Positions 6,504-15,571 of a stretch of DNA of 37,526 bases are shown here, one piece after another. Each line of letters begins with the position of its first letter. Within the stretch, counting starts at the first letter, position 1. A model generated the notes under the pieces. It was given only the letters and a program-made list of their open reading frames with translations, was not told where the DNA came from and did no database searches. Position numbers and translations under genes: made by a program. Origin of the DNA: a virus. The stretch is from positions 1-37,526 of IMG/VR virus record IMGVR_UViG_3300036978_000071; one strand, 5' to 3'.

Positions 6504-9500
6504 TCAGTCTCTGCGACTAGTTCCACGCTCTTGCTTGTCTAGAAGTTGGTATTCATCAGCAATAGCCTTTTCGCTAATGTTGAAGAAATGCTTTAGAGGA
6601 AGGAAAGTCTGGAACGGAAGCATTGTCCGCATTTTGTGGACTGTTCCAGTAGTGATTTCTCGTTCCTTGTCCTCAATTCCAAATGCCTTGGCTGCGGTGG
6701 CTCCGTACACATCCTTAACTACTCCAGCTCCTTTAGTTATGAAGGACTGAACTGGAAAGCCATACATAGACGCACCGCTGTAGCGATACGCAGAGAACAG
6801 AGGATCGTCACTAAATGCTGAAGTGTAGAGGCTGTCTGTAATGATCAGCGGCCCGAACAACTCGCTGGGACCGACAAGTCCACCACGGACAAAGCCTTCC
6901 ACACCCAGCATATTTTTCTCCAACTCAGCCGCTTTCTTCCTATTTCCCGATGCTCGTAGAGATTGAGCGTCTGCGTATGAACGGGAATACTGGATGAGAG
7001 CAGACAAGAGAATTGTTGCTCCCAGTTCCTGAGTAACACGCATTCGAGTATTTGTATCTCCACGCCGAACACGAGAGACATTCTGAAGAAGGAAGTTATC
7101 GACTCCCTTAAGGTTGAATGCTCTGAACTGAGTCAGCATTCGTCCCCAGAATCCAAACGCACCACGGGCAAAGTCTCCACGGGTAGGCATATCTTGAATA
7201 CGGGTACGAACAGCCCGATCAATGAATGACCGTAGGTTGTCCATCCGAATATCGTGGATGTTGTTCAAGTTGATAACACGCTCTCCACCTCGTCGTGCAG
7301 CAGTCACTGCGTTTGCACCGATGTACGCAACCACATCCTGATACTGCGCTGGCTCAAGACCCAGTGTTCGTACTGTGGCATCGTCCATTGCCCTAACCAG
7401 TCCACGAGACACATCGTAGAAATGCTGAATTGTTCCAGCAGCCATCAATGTCTGGGTAAATGATGTAATCGGCGTAAGCAGCGAGATGTCAGAGAACGCA
7501 TTTGCTGTTCGCGCCAGTCCACGAGTAAACGCTCCTGCTTCATGTCCGTACTGATTCTGGACACCCTGCATAAGCACTCGTCGGAGACGATCCGTAGACG
7601 GATGCATGATGTCGGCAATCATTCCTGCAAAGTTGTTTGCACCCTCATCCATGCGCCGTGCGTTGCCAACCATTTCCAAGATGATCGGCATTTGAGCAAT
7701 AGTAGAACGAAGCCCCAGTGTTCCAACAATGCGGGATGTTTCTGAGAGAGCGGACAACGCAAAAGCTCCTCCAGAAGACATATATCCCAAAGGAAGAGCA
7801 ACACGATGGAAGTTCTCTCCCCAGCGTCCAAGAGGTCCGTGCGCTCCAGTGCTGCGATGAAGCGGCTCATAGCGGATGGCAGCAATTACTTCTTTCAAAG
7901 AATCCATTGTCTGCACATCCATCGATCCGCCAAAGGTTGCTGACATATTCCCGATGTGATTAATCGTGGAGTACATCTCATCAACACTGTTCACTTGAAC
8001 TGGGTTGCCCAGATTATCTAGGATTCTAAAGTGAGCAAGTTGCTCGTTAAATCCAGTAAGCAATCGACGCTCACCAATGGCTCCATACACAGATGTGGAG
8101 TACCTCTGAAGGATCGATGGAATGTCGTTCATCGTCAGATCAGCAATACCTATTCCGTTTCGACCAGTGTTCAAGTGATCTACTGCCGTGACAAGATCCG
8201 CTGTCTCATTCATGATGATGCGGGCTCGTCCGAATGGAGTCCTTGATGCTCCCGCTCCAGCCAAGGGTGCTAGCAGGGTCTGCAATGCTTGGCTGAGTTG
8301 CACATCAATATCGAGAACTGGAGCCAGATCAGCGTGTTGTGACAAGTTGATAAGCCGATTTGCAAGGACAACAGCGGCTTGTGGAATGTCAGGAAGATCT
8401 GTAGCAACACCATTGACGATGATCTGCCGTGTTCCACCGTTGACATTCAAAGCAGTTTCAAGCAATGAAATGAGTGATTGCCTACCTGCTGGAGTGCTAC
8501 CAAGACGAGCAATGCGATCCCAACGCCACAGACGCGGCAGGTAATCAACAATGGCTCCATTCTCGAATCCTGCAACACCAGCAGTAGCTGCTGTGTTATG
8601 GATCTCTTGAAGGACTCGCCGCATATCACGAGCAGCAGCATTCACACCATCGTTGGCGTGATTAAAAGCTCCTGTTCGTAGTTGTTCTACTACTGCTGTG
8701 TTGAACTCGTCAATACGAGCCCGTGCTCCTCGTCCAAACCCTGTACGCACACCATCCATGAAAGAGATGGCTTCGCCTTGTCCTCGATTGAGGGCATAGC
8801 GAACATAGCCGTTGCGCCAACTAGTAACACCCTGTGCAATGTGGCCGGTCATCTCATAAGTGGTGTGCTCAAACACTGTTCGCGCCTGTGCAACATTTTG
8901 GCCACCCGGAGTTGCCATTGCTCGTCGTGCGTTAAAGGCCAACAGCATTGCCATTCGTGCTGCGGGGTTATTCACGCGCAAGACAACAGCAGCCTGATTG
9001 AAGAAGCGTTGGAAGACACCAAGCGTGTCATATCGATCCAGTTGCGGAGTCTCTGCGTTCATCAGAGTCGCGCCAGTCAGGGAATTTGTTGTAGCGGGAG
9101 TAGCCGCAGCAGGAGGAACCGCACCAGCGCCACCCCCAGCAGGAGGGACAGCACCACCACCGCCAGCACCTCCGCCGCCAGCCCCACCAGACCCCGCGCC
9201 AGAGCCACCACCGCCCCCACCGCCGAGGCCACCAGCAGCAGGAGGGGCAGCACCACCACCGCCAGCAGGAGGGACAACGCCCCCAGCAGCCGCAGCAGCT
9301 TCGGCTTCAGCCGCTGCTTCAAGTGCTTCCAGTTCTTGAGGGAGAGCTGAGGGGGCGACAGGAACAGCGGGTGCGCCTCCTGCAAGTCGTGCATCTTCTG
9401 CAAGTCGTTGTCCATTTCGAGTTACTTCAAGGTGGTTAGCAAATTCACGAACACTATTTCGTAGGGATGTGGATACATGGACTCGTCTACCAGCTTCAGG

Positions 9501-11789
9501 AACACGGCTATTGATGATCTCTGCAACACGATTGAGACGCTCTTGGGAACGCAGTGTTGTCGCTCCACGAGCATTTATACGCCGTGGAGGGTTGGTCATG
9601 AGCTGATGAAGATCATCAATGATCTGCCCAAACTGCTCGCGTGTCACATCACCACCGCGCCGACGAACCTCGTTCGCAACCTGAAGAATCAAAGATGATT
9701 GTGATGGGTTGGCAAGATTAGACGAGCTAACAGCATTATTGAAATGCTCCCACAGTCCATCGATGTGCTCAGTTCGGTTAACCAGCTCATCAAACTCTGT
9801 GGTCAGTTGCTTAACAGGAACGACATTTCCCGCTTTACGCGCAGCAGCGATTCGTTGGGCAACACCCTCATCTAGAAAGCCAGACACAAGGCCCCACACG
9901 CGATTCTCAAAGGATCCAGCCGTCAACTTGTCTTGGTGGGCTGCGTACAGAGCTCGTCCAATCATACGAGCAGTGTCTTGATTAACAACACCGCCACGAC
10001 GAGTGATCTCAGCAACAATGTTGAGGATCGATGATTGAAGGCCAGTTACTGCTGTACTAAAGCCAGCACCCGGACGAGTAAATCGTGCTGCTCCGGGTGG
10101 GGTGTACACAACAGATCCGTCTGCCAGTTTCTTGGCATTCCATCCACGAGAACCCAGCATTCCACGGACATTCTCTGCTTCAGCGGCTGACGCTTCTACG
10201 GTAACTGTGACGCTACGCATGGAGTCCCGAAGTGTTCTCCAGTTGCCACCATATTGGAAAGCAACTTCTCCTGTGGCAGAACGAACAGCTCCTGCGGCAG
10301 TGTTGTTGACAGTAGTGCCGTGAAGATTATCAGAAGCAAATTCAATCTCAATTCCTGTGCTCGGCGAGCCGCCTTCACGAAGTCGATTCTGTGTTAGGTC
10401 ACTTGCGTTACCTGAGGATCGTCGGTTGGAAAGAACAACGCTTTCTGGTTGAGGACGAAGGCTTTGCCCGCGACGGGCTTTAGGAAGTCCTGAGCCCCCG
10501 TTTAGAACTGTGCCAATGAAGTCAGAGTTTCCGGGTGTGAAAGAAGTAGGGCTGGTTCCAGCAGGACGGTACACGCCCTCAATCAAAGAAGCACCGACAT
10601 CTTCAGAGCGGTTTATTGTTCCTGCATCCTGCAAGACATTCCCTGTAAGAGGGATCTCTTGAGTACCGGGAGCAAACTCCAGACCAGTTCGACTATGCGT
10701 TGCAAACGCTGCATCTGCAATGTTATCCACGGCCTGACCTACTGGTTGATTTACGCCTCCAAGAAGCGTGTTGTCAGCCGCTGCTGTAGACACAAAGGCA
10801 AAGGGTGAGTGCATCGTCAGATGGGTGTTTCCACCAATGGCTGCTTGATGCAGATATCGATTGGCGTACCTCTGAATTTGCCCAGTAGCGTAGGCACGAC
10901 CAGCAAAGGATCCAATGGATCCACCCAGTCCAGCAGCCAACGCAAAGTCAAACGCAATGTGTTGAGTGTCTGGGTGGAAGCTTGGATCAACAATGTATTT
11001 GGATGTCTTGATGGCGAACTCTTCAGCGACTCCAAGAGCAGCGTATCGCCCGATTCCAGAAAGCCTACTCAAGGCAGAAGCAGCTTCAGCAGCATCTTGT
11101 GCAATGAGAGTCAGTGAACCAAATCGAGCAGTGGTTGCCAACTGACCAATTCGAGTTCCGTTCTGAATAAACATTGCATGGAGGCCACTCATGGCTACAG
11201 GTTCCGCAGCAAGGCCAAGGAGAATCACAGAAGCAGTATCTGCAACAAACCCAACCGTCTTTCCCCCAGTAGACCCTTGTGCAGCAAACTCAGGCGAAGC
11301 CATACGAATGCGGTCAAGCCTGTCTTTGAATTCTCCATAGCTTCCAGAAGACATCAGCCACGGTCGCTCTTCAGGACGAACCATCATAATGTCTTCAGTC
11401 AACCCCTCAAGGTTGTTCTGCATACTGGGAAGGTAGTCATGCCCAATCGACATTGGGTCAATACCCATTCCCGGCATGGCCAGCTCTCGCTCCCTCTGCG
11501 GCTTTGGCTCATAGTTTAGTGGAGTGGTGTAAGCAGGATCATCTGATGTGTACCGCTCAACAAAGAGGTTTGCAGCAGCGGTAGCAGTTCCAGCAAACGA
11601 GCTAATGAGTCCTGTCGCAAAGGGACCAAATGTCTTAGCCAGAGCCTGTGTTTCTGCATCTACTGAAGGATGATCCAACTGAGTTTTACGGTACGCCATG
11701 CGTTCCGTTGATGTCATCAGATCTTCAGCTGTAGGCAGACTGAGTGTGCGCTCATCAAAGAACGGACGGCTTGGTTGAAAGGTACTCAT
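6504..11789 (-). CDS. Internal virion/ejection protein (gp16-like, giant)
   Basis: A 1761-residue protein, longer than T7 gp16 (about 1318). Position after the gp15-like gene, size, and Ala/Arg-rich helical composition identify it as the largest ejection-core protein, which enters the host envelope during DNA delivery. Hydrophobic stretches occur at about 180-215, 275-300 and in the last third. I see no lytic transglycosylase domain at the N-terminus, where T7 gp16 has one. Residues about 815-902 are an extreme Gly/Ala/Pro segment that splits the protein into two halves. The start overlaps the gp15-like stop (ATGA). Confidence 0.85.
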   Translation of the reverse strand: MSTFQPSRPFFDERTLSLPTAEDLMTSTERMAYRKTQLDHPSVDAETQALAKTFGPFATGLISSFAGTATAAANLFVERYTSDDPAYTTPLNYEPKPQRERELAMPGMGIDPMSIGHDYLPSMQNNLEGLTEDIMMVRPEERPWLMSSGSYGEFKDRLDRIRMASPEFAAQGSTGGKTVGFVADTASVILLGLAAEPVAMSGLHAMFIQNGTRIGQLATTARFGSLTLIAQDAAEAASALSRLSGIGRYAALGVAEEFAIKTSKYIVDPSFHPDTQHIAFDFALAAGLGGSIGSFAGRAYATGQIQRYANRYLHQAAIGGNTHLTMHSPFAFVSTAAADNTLLGGVNQPVGQAVDNIADAAFATHSRTGLEFAPGTQEIPLTGNVLQDAGTINRSEDVGASLIEGVYRPAGTSPTSFTPGNSDFIGTVLNGGSGLPKARRGQSLRPQPESVVLSNRRSSGNASDLTQNRLREGGSPSTGIEIEFASDNLHGTTVNNTAAGAVRSATGEVAFQYGGNWRTLRDSMRSVTVTVEASAAEAENVRGMLGSRGWNAKKLADGSVVYTPPGAARFTRPGAGFSTAVTGLQSSILNIVAEITRRGGVVNQDTARMIGRALYAAHQDKLTAGSFENRVWGLVSGFLDEGVAQRIAAARKAGNVVPVKQLTTEFDELVNRTEHIDGLWEHFNNAVSSSNLANPSQSSLILQVANEVRRRGGDVTREQFGQIIDDLHQLMTNPPRRINARGATTLRSQERLNRVAEIINSRVPEAGRRVHVSTSLRNSVREFANHLEVTRNGQRLAEDARLAGGAPAVPVAPSALPQELEALEAAAEAEAAAAAGGVVPPAGGGGAAPPAAGGLGGGGGGGSGAGSGGAGGGGAGGGGAVPPAGGGAGAVPPAAATPATTNSLTGATLMNAETPQLDRYDTLGVFQRFFNQAAVVLRVNNPAARMAMLLAFNARRAMATPGGQNVAQARTVFEHTTYEMTGHIAQGVTSWRNGYVRYALNRGQGEAISFMDGVRTGFGRGARARIDEFNTAVVEQLRTGAFNHANDGVNAAARDMRRVLQEIHNTAATAGVAGFENGAIVDYLPRLWRWDRIARLGSTPAGRQSLISLLETALNVNGGTRQIIVNGVATDLPDIPQAAVVLANRLINLSQHADLAPVLDIDVQLSQALQTLLAPLAGAGASRTPFGRARIIMNETADLVTAVDHLNTGRNGIGIADLTMNDIPSILQRYSTSVYGAIGERRLLTGFNEQLAHFRILDNLGNPVQVNSVDEMYSTINHIGNMSATFGGSMDVQTMDSLKEVIAAIRYEPLHRSTGAHGPLGRWGENFHRVALPLGYMSSGGAFALSALSETSRIVGTLGLRSTIAQMPIILEMVGNARRMDEGANNFAGMIADIMHPSTDRLRRVLMQGVQNQYGHEAGAFTRGLARTANAFSDISLLTPITSFTQTLMAAGTIQHFYDVSRGLVRAMDDATVRTLGLEPAQYQDVVAYIGANAVTAARRGGERVINLNNIHDIRMDNLRSFIDRAVRTRIQDMPTRGDFARGAFGFWGRMLTQFRAFNLKGVDNFLLQNVSRVRRGDTNTRMRVTQELGATILLSALIQYSRSYADAQSLRASGNRKKAAELEKNMLGVEGFVRGGLVGPSELFGPLIITDSLYTSAFSDDPLFSAYRYSGASMYGFPVQSFITKGAGVVKDVYGATAAKAFGIEDKEREITTGTVHKMRTMLPFQTFLPLKHFFNISEKAIADEYQLLDKQERGTSRRD
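9073..9345 (-). repeat. Gly/Ala/Pro low-complexity linker in gp16-like protein
   Basis: Coding low-complexity region inside the giant ejection protein, about residues 815-902. It begins with a Glu/Ala helix (EALEAAAEAEAAAAAGG), then alternates PPAGGG-type units with long Gly runs and ends PPAAATPATT. The DNA is locally GC-rich with GCC/GCN repeats, unlike flanking sequence, which suggests repeat expansion. It probably forms a long flexible tether between two ordered halves. Confidence 0.8.
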
Positions 11790-14506
11790 CGGAATCCTGA
11801 GTAAATGTATGGGTTAAATCCGGGTTGCTCACCACGCTCACGCTCTTGGAGTTTGCGGTCCAATTCTTTAATGACTCGTTCGCGCATTGGAGCCTCGCTG
11901 TTTGGTCCTCGTTGTCGTGCTACCAAATCGGTAACAGTGAAGTAGCGATCCATCACAGCCCTTCCTTCTGTATCACGGAATGCAAACAGAGGCGCACCAT
12001 CTGCACCATCTCCCACCCAAACCAAAGGAATGTTGATATCCCCCTTAACAGGAATGCCTCCCTTTCCTCTCGATGATTCAAACATCACATTTGTAAAAGC
12101 TTGGATGTAATCGGGACTAACCCCAGCATCAGAAAGAGGTTTTCGTGGAAGAACTCCTGACTTTCCTCCTCGTAGATTAGGACCAACAATCATCAGATCT
12201 TCCGATACAGCTGTTGCTCCAGCCTCAAGAGCAGCATCAAACGATCCGCTTTTGTTCATTTCCGCAATGAAGCCACGATCAAACATGGTCTTTAGAGCCA
12301 GAGATGAGTCTGCGTTAAATTGATAATCAAAGAAACCAAGGGGAAACCACGAATCGTGGAATTGCCTACCTGCGGCTTCTCTAGCTGTCTCAAACTCTTT
12401 CATTTGTGCGCCGTTGGGGCTTACATCCAGCAAGGCCAATGAGGACTTAGCCGTGTCCATATTCAAAGCTTGTGCGGAATCACGAACAGCATCTGCAAGC
12501 GCCATTCCGCTGCCCATGTTGTTATGCGTCATCTGAAGAAACCTAAGAGTGCGCTGTCCTGCATCTCCAGTACCCAGCAACTTAGAGACATCAGAACGGC
12601 CTCCTGCGCTGTTGTTGTACATATAGATCAGGTCAACAAGCTCAGGACGAACGCCCTTCTCTACATCAACTGAAATTCCACTGACTGCAATTCCTCGATA
12701 CGGAACAAGTCGTTCATTCAAATCAAAATGAATGGATGCTTGCAGCTCATTAAGCCGAAACAGCATCTTGGATTCTGATTTGGCTTTAGTAATTTCAGGC
12801 GTATCTCCGGGCTCTGCTTCAAACGAAGCAATAGAATTACGGCCCATTTTAGTGTTCAGTTGGCCAATGAGAAAGTCTTTGGTTTTTTCGAGTGCGTTGT
12901 TTACAACTCGTTGTGAAGCCTTCCGCAACTGCTTCCCCTGTTCACTGTCTAGGGTATTTCCAGTCAAGTTCACAAGCTCAGTTGATCGATTATTAAGAGC
13001 ATTCCAGTCCAGTAGAATCCCCGCCTGAAAGCTCTTATTAATATCTTCAGCTAGAACCTTTTCGACGCTTCTCACTTCTGCGTCACTAACTTTAGTTTCT
13101 CCGCGCCGACGCGATGACACAACAGCACTTTGAAACTTGTCGTAAGCCTCCGCTCGTTGCATTGAGTCCATGTTTCGCAGCTGAGGAGCAATATCAGTAT
13201 TCCACGCATCTTCGTATTGACCTGCAACATTGGTGGAAGTTTTGTTGAAGGCTTCGTTTTCAATAGCACCTGAAGCTTGAGTAATGAAGCGACCAATCAA
13301 ATCCTTTTGACGGCCCAGCTCAATACTAAAGCGATTCTTCCCAATGTCAGCCTCAGCCGTTGCAAGCATGGTCTTCACTTCAGCTGTATCTGAAAGTCTT
13401 CCAGTTCCTGCTTTCAGACTATTCAGGATTACCTCAGCGTCATAGGTCTGCGAACCAGACTTCATAGCCTCAATTAGGAATCCAGCCACCGCAAGGTTTG
13501 CAATGCGCGGATATCCCATGTTCTTCCCCTGCTCATCCATGTAAGTCTGAAGAGCGGGAAGCAAGTTCTCCTGCAACCTATCCTCAGGACCATAGAAAGG
13601 GCTCTTGTTTTCCGCAATGCGTTTCTTAGCGTGTTTATAGATGACTTCGCGATCTTTCGCGCTCAGATCAGCATATGAAGCATTGTTGCTGACAATCGCT
13701 TCTTGTCCCTCCAAGCTCAATCCCGGAACAAGCATGGGCATGGAAATTTCATTTGCAGTTCCCGTTTCGAATGTGACTGATTTCTCAGTAACCGCGTTTC
13801 CCTGAGGGTCATACATTACACCAAGGAATCCCTCATCCTTTACGCCTCCACCTACTGGCCTTGGCTCAGTGAACTTGCTTGCAATTCCCTTGAGAACCTC
13901 GTTGACCTGAACCTGTATCGAATCAATGATCTTCTGCGTCTTGTACTTGCCTACATTGGTCGAGTTCTCAGCAGCCAGCTTGATCATCGATGGGTTGAAG
14001 TTCTCGTAGAACGAGTCACTCAGATAAGGTGCTCCACCAATTTGCTGTGTCTTGTTCTGTACAAATGAAGACACAAGGGTGTCAAAGTAATTGCTGTCTC
14101 TCAGAAGATCTGGGTTGTTGGCAACATCTTGGTTGTACTTCTCACGGAGTTCAATTTCAGCCTTTGATGCTTCGAGGACACCCGATGCCTTCTGTGCTCC
14201 CACAGTCAGCCATGGATTCTCGTTTGGCTGAATCTGTCCAGTCTCAACTAGAGCCTTATAGGTAGAGCGGCTTTCATTGACCTTGCGTACACCCTCTTGG
14301 AAGTTCTCTGCATTCAAGTCGTTCTTGATCGTGCTGGCTACCTTCACCATCGACTGGCTGAGTTCTCCAAACGATTCAGCAAAGGCGTAGGTGTCCCTGA
14401 TTGCCTTCTCGTCCAGTGGAGTGACTGTCTTCTCTGCATTAACTGGAGTAACAAGCGTGGAGACAGGCTGGGCAAATGTGCCAAGGGTGGGGCGTTGTTT
14501 AGCCAT
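11786..14506 (-). CDS. Internal virion protein (gp15-like)
   Basis: A 906-residue ejection-core protein in the position of T7 gp15, between the gp14-like and gp16-like genes. It begins MAKQRPTLGTFAQP and has long predicted helices, a feature of the family: FAESFGELSQSMVKVASTIK near the start, repeated acidic/basic helices to about 700. In T7 the protein forms part of the internal core and moves into the periplasm on infection. It overlaps both neighbours by 1-4 nt. Assignment rests on order, size and composition, not on a single motif. Confidence 0.8.
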   Translation of the reverse strand: MAKQRPTLGTFAQPVSTLVTPVNAEKTVTPLDEKAIRDTYAFAESFGELSQSMVKVASTIKNDLNAENFQEGVRKVNESRSTYKALVETGQIQPNENPWLTVGAQKASGVLEASKAEIELREKYNQDVANNPDLLRDSNYFDTLVSSFVQNKTQQIGGAPYLSDSFYENFNPSMIKLAAENSTNVGKYKTQKIIDSIQVQVNEVLKGIASKFTEPRPVGGGVKDEGFLGVMYDPQGNAVTEKSVTFETGTANEISMPMLVPGLSLEGQEAIVSNNASYADLSAKDREVIYKHAKKRIAENKSPFYGPEDRLQENLLPALQTYMDEQGKNMGYPRIANLAVAGFLIEAMKSGSQTYDAEVILNSLKAGTGRLSDTAEVKTMLATAEADIGKNRFSIELGRQKDLIGRFITQASGAIENEAFNKTSTNVAGQYEDAWNTDIAPQLRNMDSMQRAEAYDKFQSAVVSSRRRGETKVSDAEVRSVEKVLAEDINKSFQAGILLDWNALNNRSTELVNLTGNTLDSEQGKQLRKASQRVVNNALEKTKDFLIGQLNTKMGRNSIASFEAEPGDTPEITKAKSESKMLFRLNELQASIHFDLNERLVPYRGIAVSGISVDVEKGVRPELVDLIYMYNNSAGGRSDVSKLLGTGDAGQRTLRFLQMTHNNMGSGMALADAVRDSAQALNMDTAKSSLALLDVSPNGAQMKEFETAREAAGRQFHDSWFPLGFFDYQFNADSSLALKTMFDRGFIAEMNKSGSFDAALEAGATAVSEDLMIVGPNLRGGKSGVLPRKPLSDAGVSPDYIQAFTNVMFESSRGKGGIPVKGDINIPLVWVGDGADGAPLFAFRDTEGRAVMDRYFTVTDLVARQRGPNSEAPMRERVIKELDRKLQERERGEQPGFNPYIYSGFR

Positions 14507-15114
14507 TAGGTTGTTGTTCCAATATTAGGTGTTCCAACATTAGGACTATTGAAGGCAGAGTTCGATGCAAGGCCAGCATTCAAGCCAGCCGTAGCAGCGT
14601 TGACCGCAATGAGTCCATAGTTGACAGAGGCAGGTGGAGGCAACGGAGCAGGGTAGCCCTGATTGATAATTGATTGTCCACGAGCGTAGATGGACTGAGC
14701 TTCTCGATTGAGCTGGGCGGTGTAGTTGCTAATGTTTCGGGAAGCAGCAGAAACAAAGTTAAGGCTATCTGCCTCAAACTGCTGGTGAACCATATCAATG
14801 CTTCGTCCTTCTACACCTTGATTAGCAGCGTATGCACTCATGGTGGAGGAGTTAGATCGTGCTTCACGAGTGATGTTCTGTAGTTCCACCTTCTGCGAGT
14901 CAATGTTCTGAATCCGCTGTGCAACCAGAGCATCCACTTGCAGCCCTACATCGTTGCGGACGCTCTCAACAGTCTGAGCATAAGTCTTATCCGCAGCTTC
15001 TCCCATTGCAGTTCGATACTTGTTCTGCTTGCTTGCAGCCGAAGACTGAGCCGCAGAATTTGCAGCCGCCGAAGCCGCGCTAACAGCAAGTCCTACTGCC
15101 ATTGGGTTACACAT
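14506..15114 (-). CDS. Internal virion protein (gp14-like)
   Basis: A 202-residue protein. It opens MCNPMAVGLAVSAASAAANS, a hydrophobic Ala/Ser-rich helix typical of podophage gp14 proteins (many begin MC.P), followed by long helices with QVDALVAQRIQNIDSQK and a Pro/Asn/Thr-rich tail. In T7, gp14 is ejected into the outer membrane and forms part of the trans-envelope channel. It lies between the gp13-like and gp15-like genes, overlapping the first by 8 nt. Confidence 0.82.
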   Translation of the reverse strand: MCNPMAVGLAVSAASAAANSAAQSSAASKQNKYRTAMGEAADKTYAQTVESVRNDVGLQVDALVAQRIQNIDSQKVELQNITREARSNSSTMSAYAANQGVEGRSIDMVHQQFEADSLNFVSAASRNISNYTAQLNREAQSIYARGQSIINQGYPAPLPPPASVNYGLIAVNAATAGLNAGLASNSAFNSPNVGTPNIGTTT

Positions 15115-15571
15115 TGTGAAGCCTCACGAATTGGTAGAACGGACGGCCTTCATAGCCGTAGTTTTCCATGGTGCTGATGAACGAGAAATCAAGCCACTGA
15201 AGCCACTTGATGTGGACTTCGTTGCGAGCATCGATGTTGTTGTAGAGGACGGGAAATCGGTGATGGAGTTCCTCACGCCACACAAGTGACTTCCTTAGAA
15301 AGTCAAATTTATGTTTGAGAATCCCATCAGTTCCCAAAAGCCATACACGACCAATAGATGGGTTTATTGTTTCTTGGGCTACACCAAACATCCCTAGACG
15401 CTCCCCATCTGCCCAAATCGTGTAGCACTCATCTGATTCTTCGTATCCCATCATTAAAGCATCGAGGGGATGCATACCGCTAGCGGCAGTAATCTCATCC
15501 ACATCTGCCTTACGGAGATGTTTCCACAATTTGACGGGATCTGCGTACCGTGATGGCATTACTTCAATCAT
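15107..15571 (-). CDS. GNAT-like internal virion protein (gp13-like)
   Basis: A 154-residue protein of the acetyltransferase-like family often found before gp14 in T7-like phages. Visible signature: LRKADVDEITAASG near residue 20, YTIWADGERLGMFGV at about 51-65, then GRVWLLGTDGI and a C-terminal NNIDARNEVHIKWLQWLDF, which matches the conserved DARN...RWL.W.GF pattern. T7 gp13 is a small factor needed to assemble the internal core. Whether acetyltransferase activity remains is unknown. It overlaps the tail tube B gene stop (ATGA). Confidence 0.8.
   Translation of the reverse strand: MIEVMPSRYADPVKLWKHLRKADVDEITAASGMHPLDALMMGYEESDECYTIWADGERLGMFGVAQETINPSIGRVWLLGTDGILKHKFDFLRKSLVWREELHHRFPVLYNNIDARNEVHIKWLQWLDFSFISTMENYGYEGRPFYQFVRLHNV

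Noticed and set aside
8682-9350. Plus-strand open frames of 222 and 113 codons, one very proline-rich
   Set aside because: They mirror the Gly/Ala/Pro repeat of the gp16-like gene; the proline runs are simply the complement of glycine codons.
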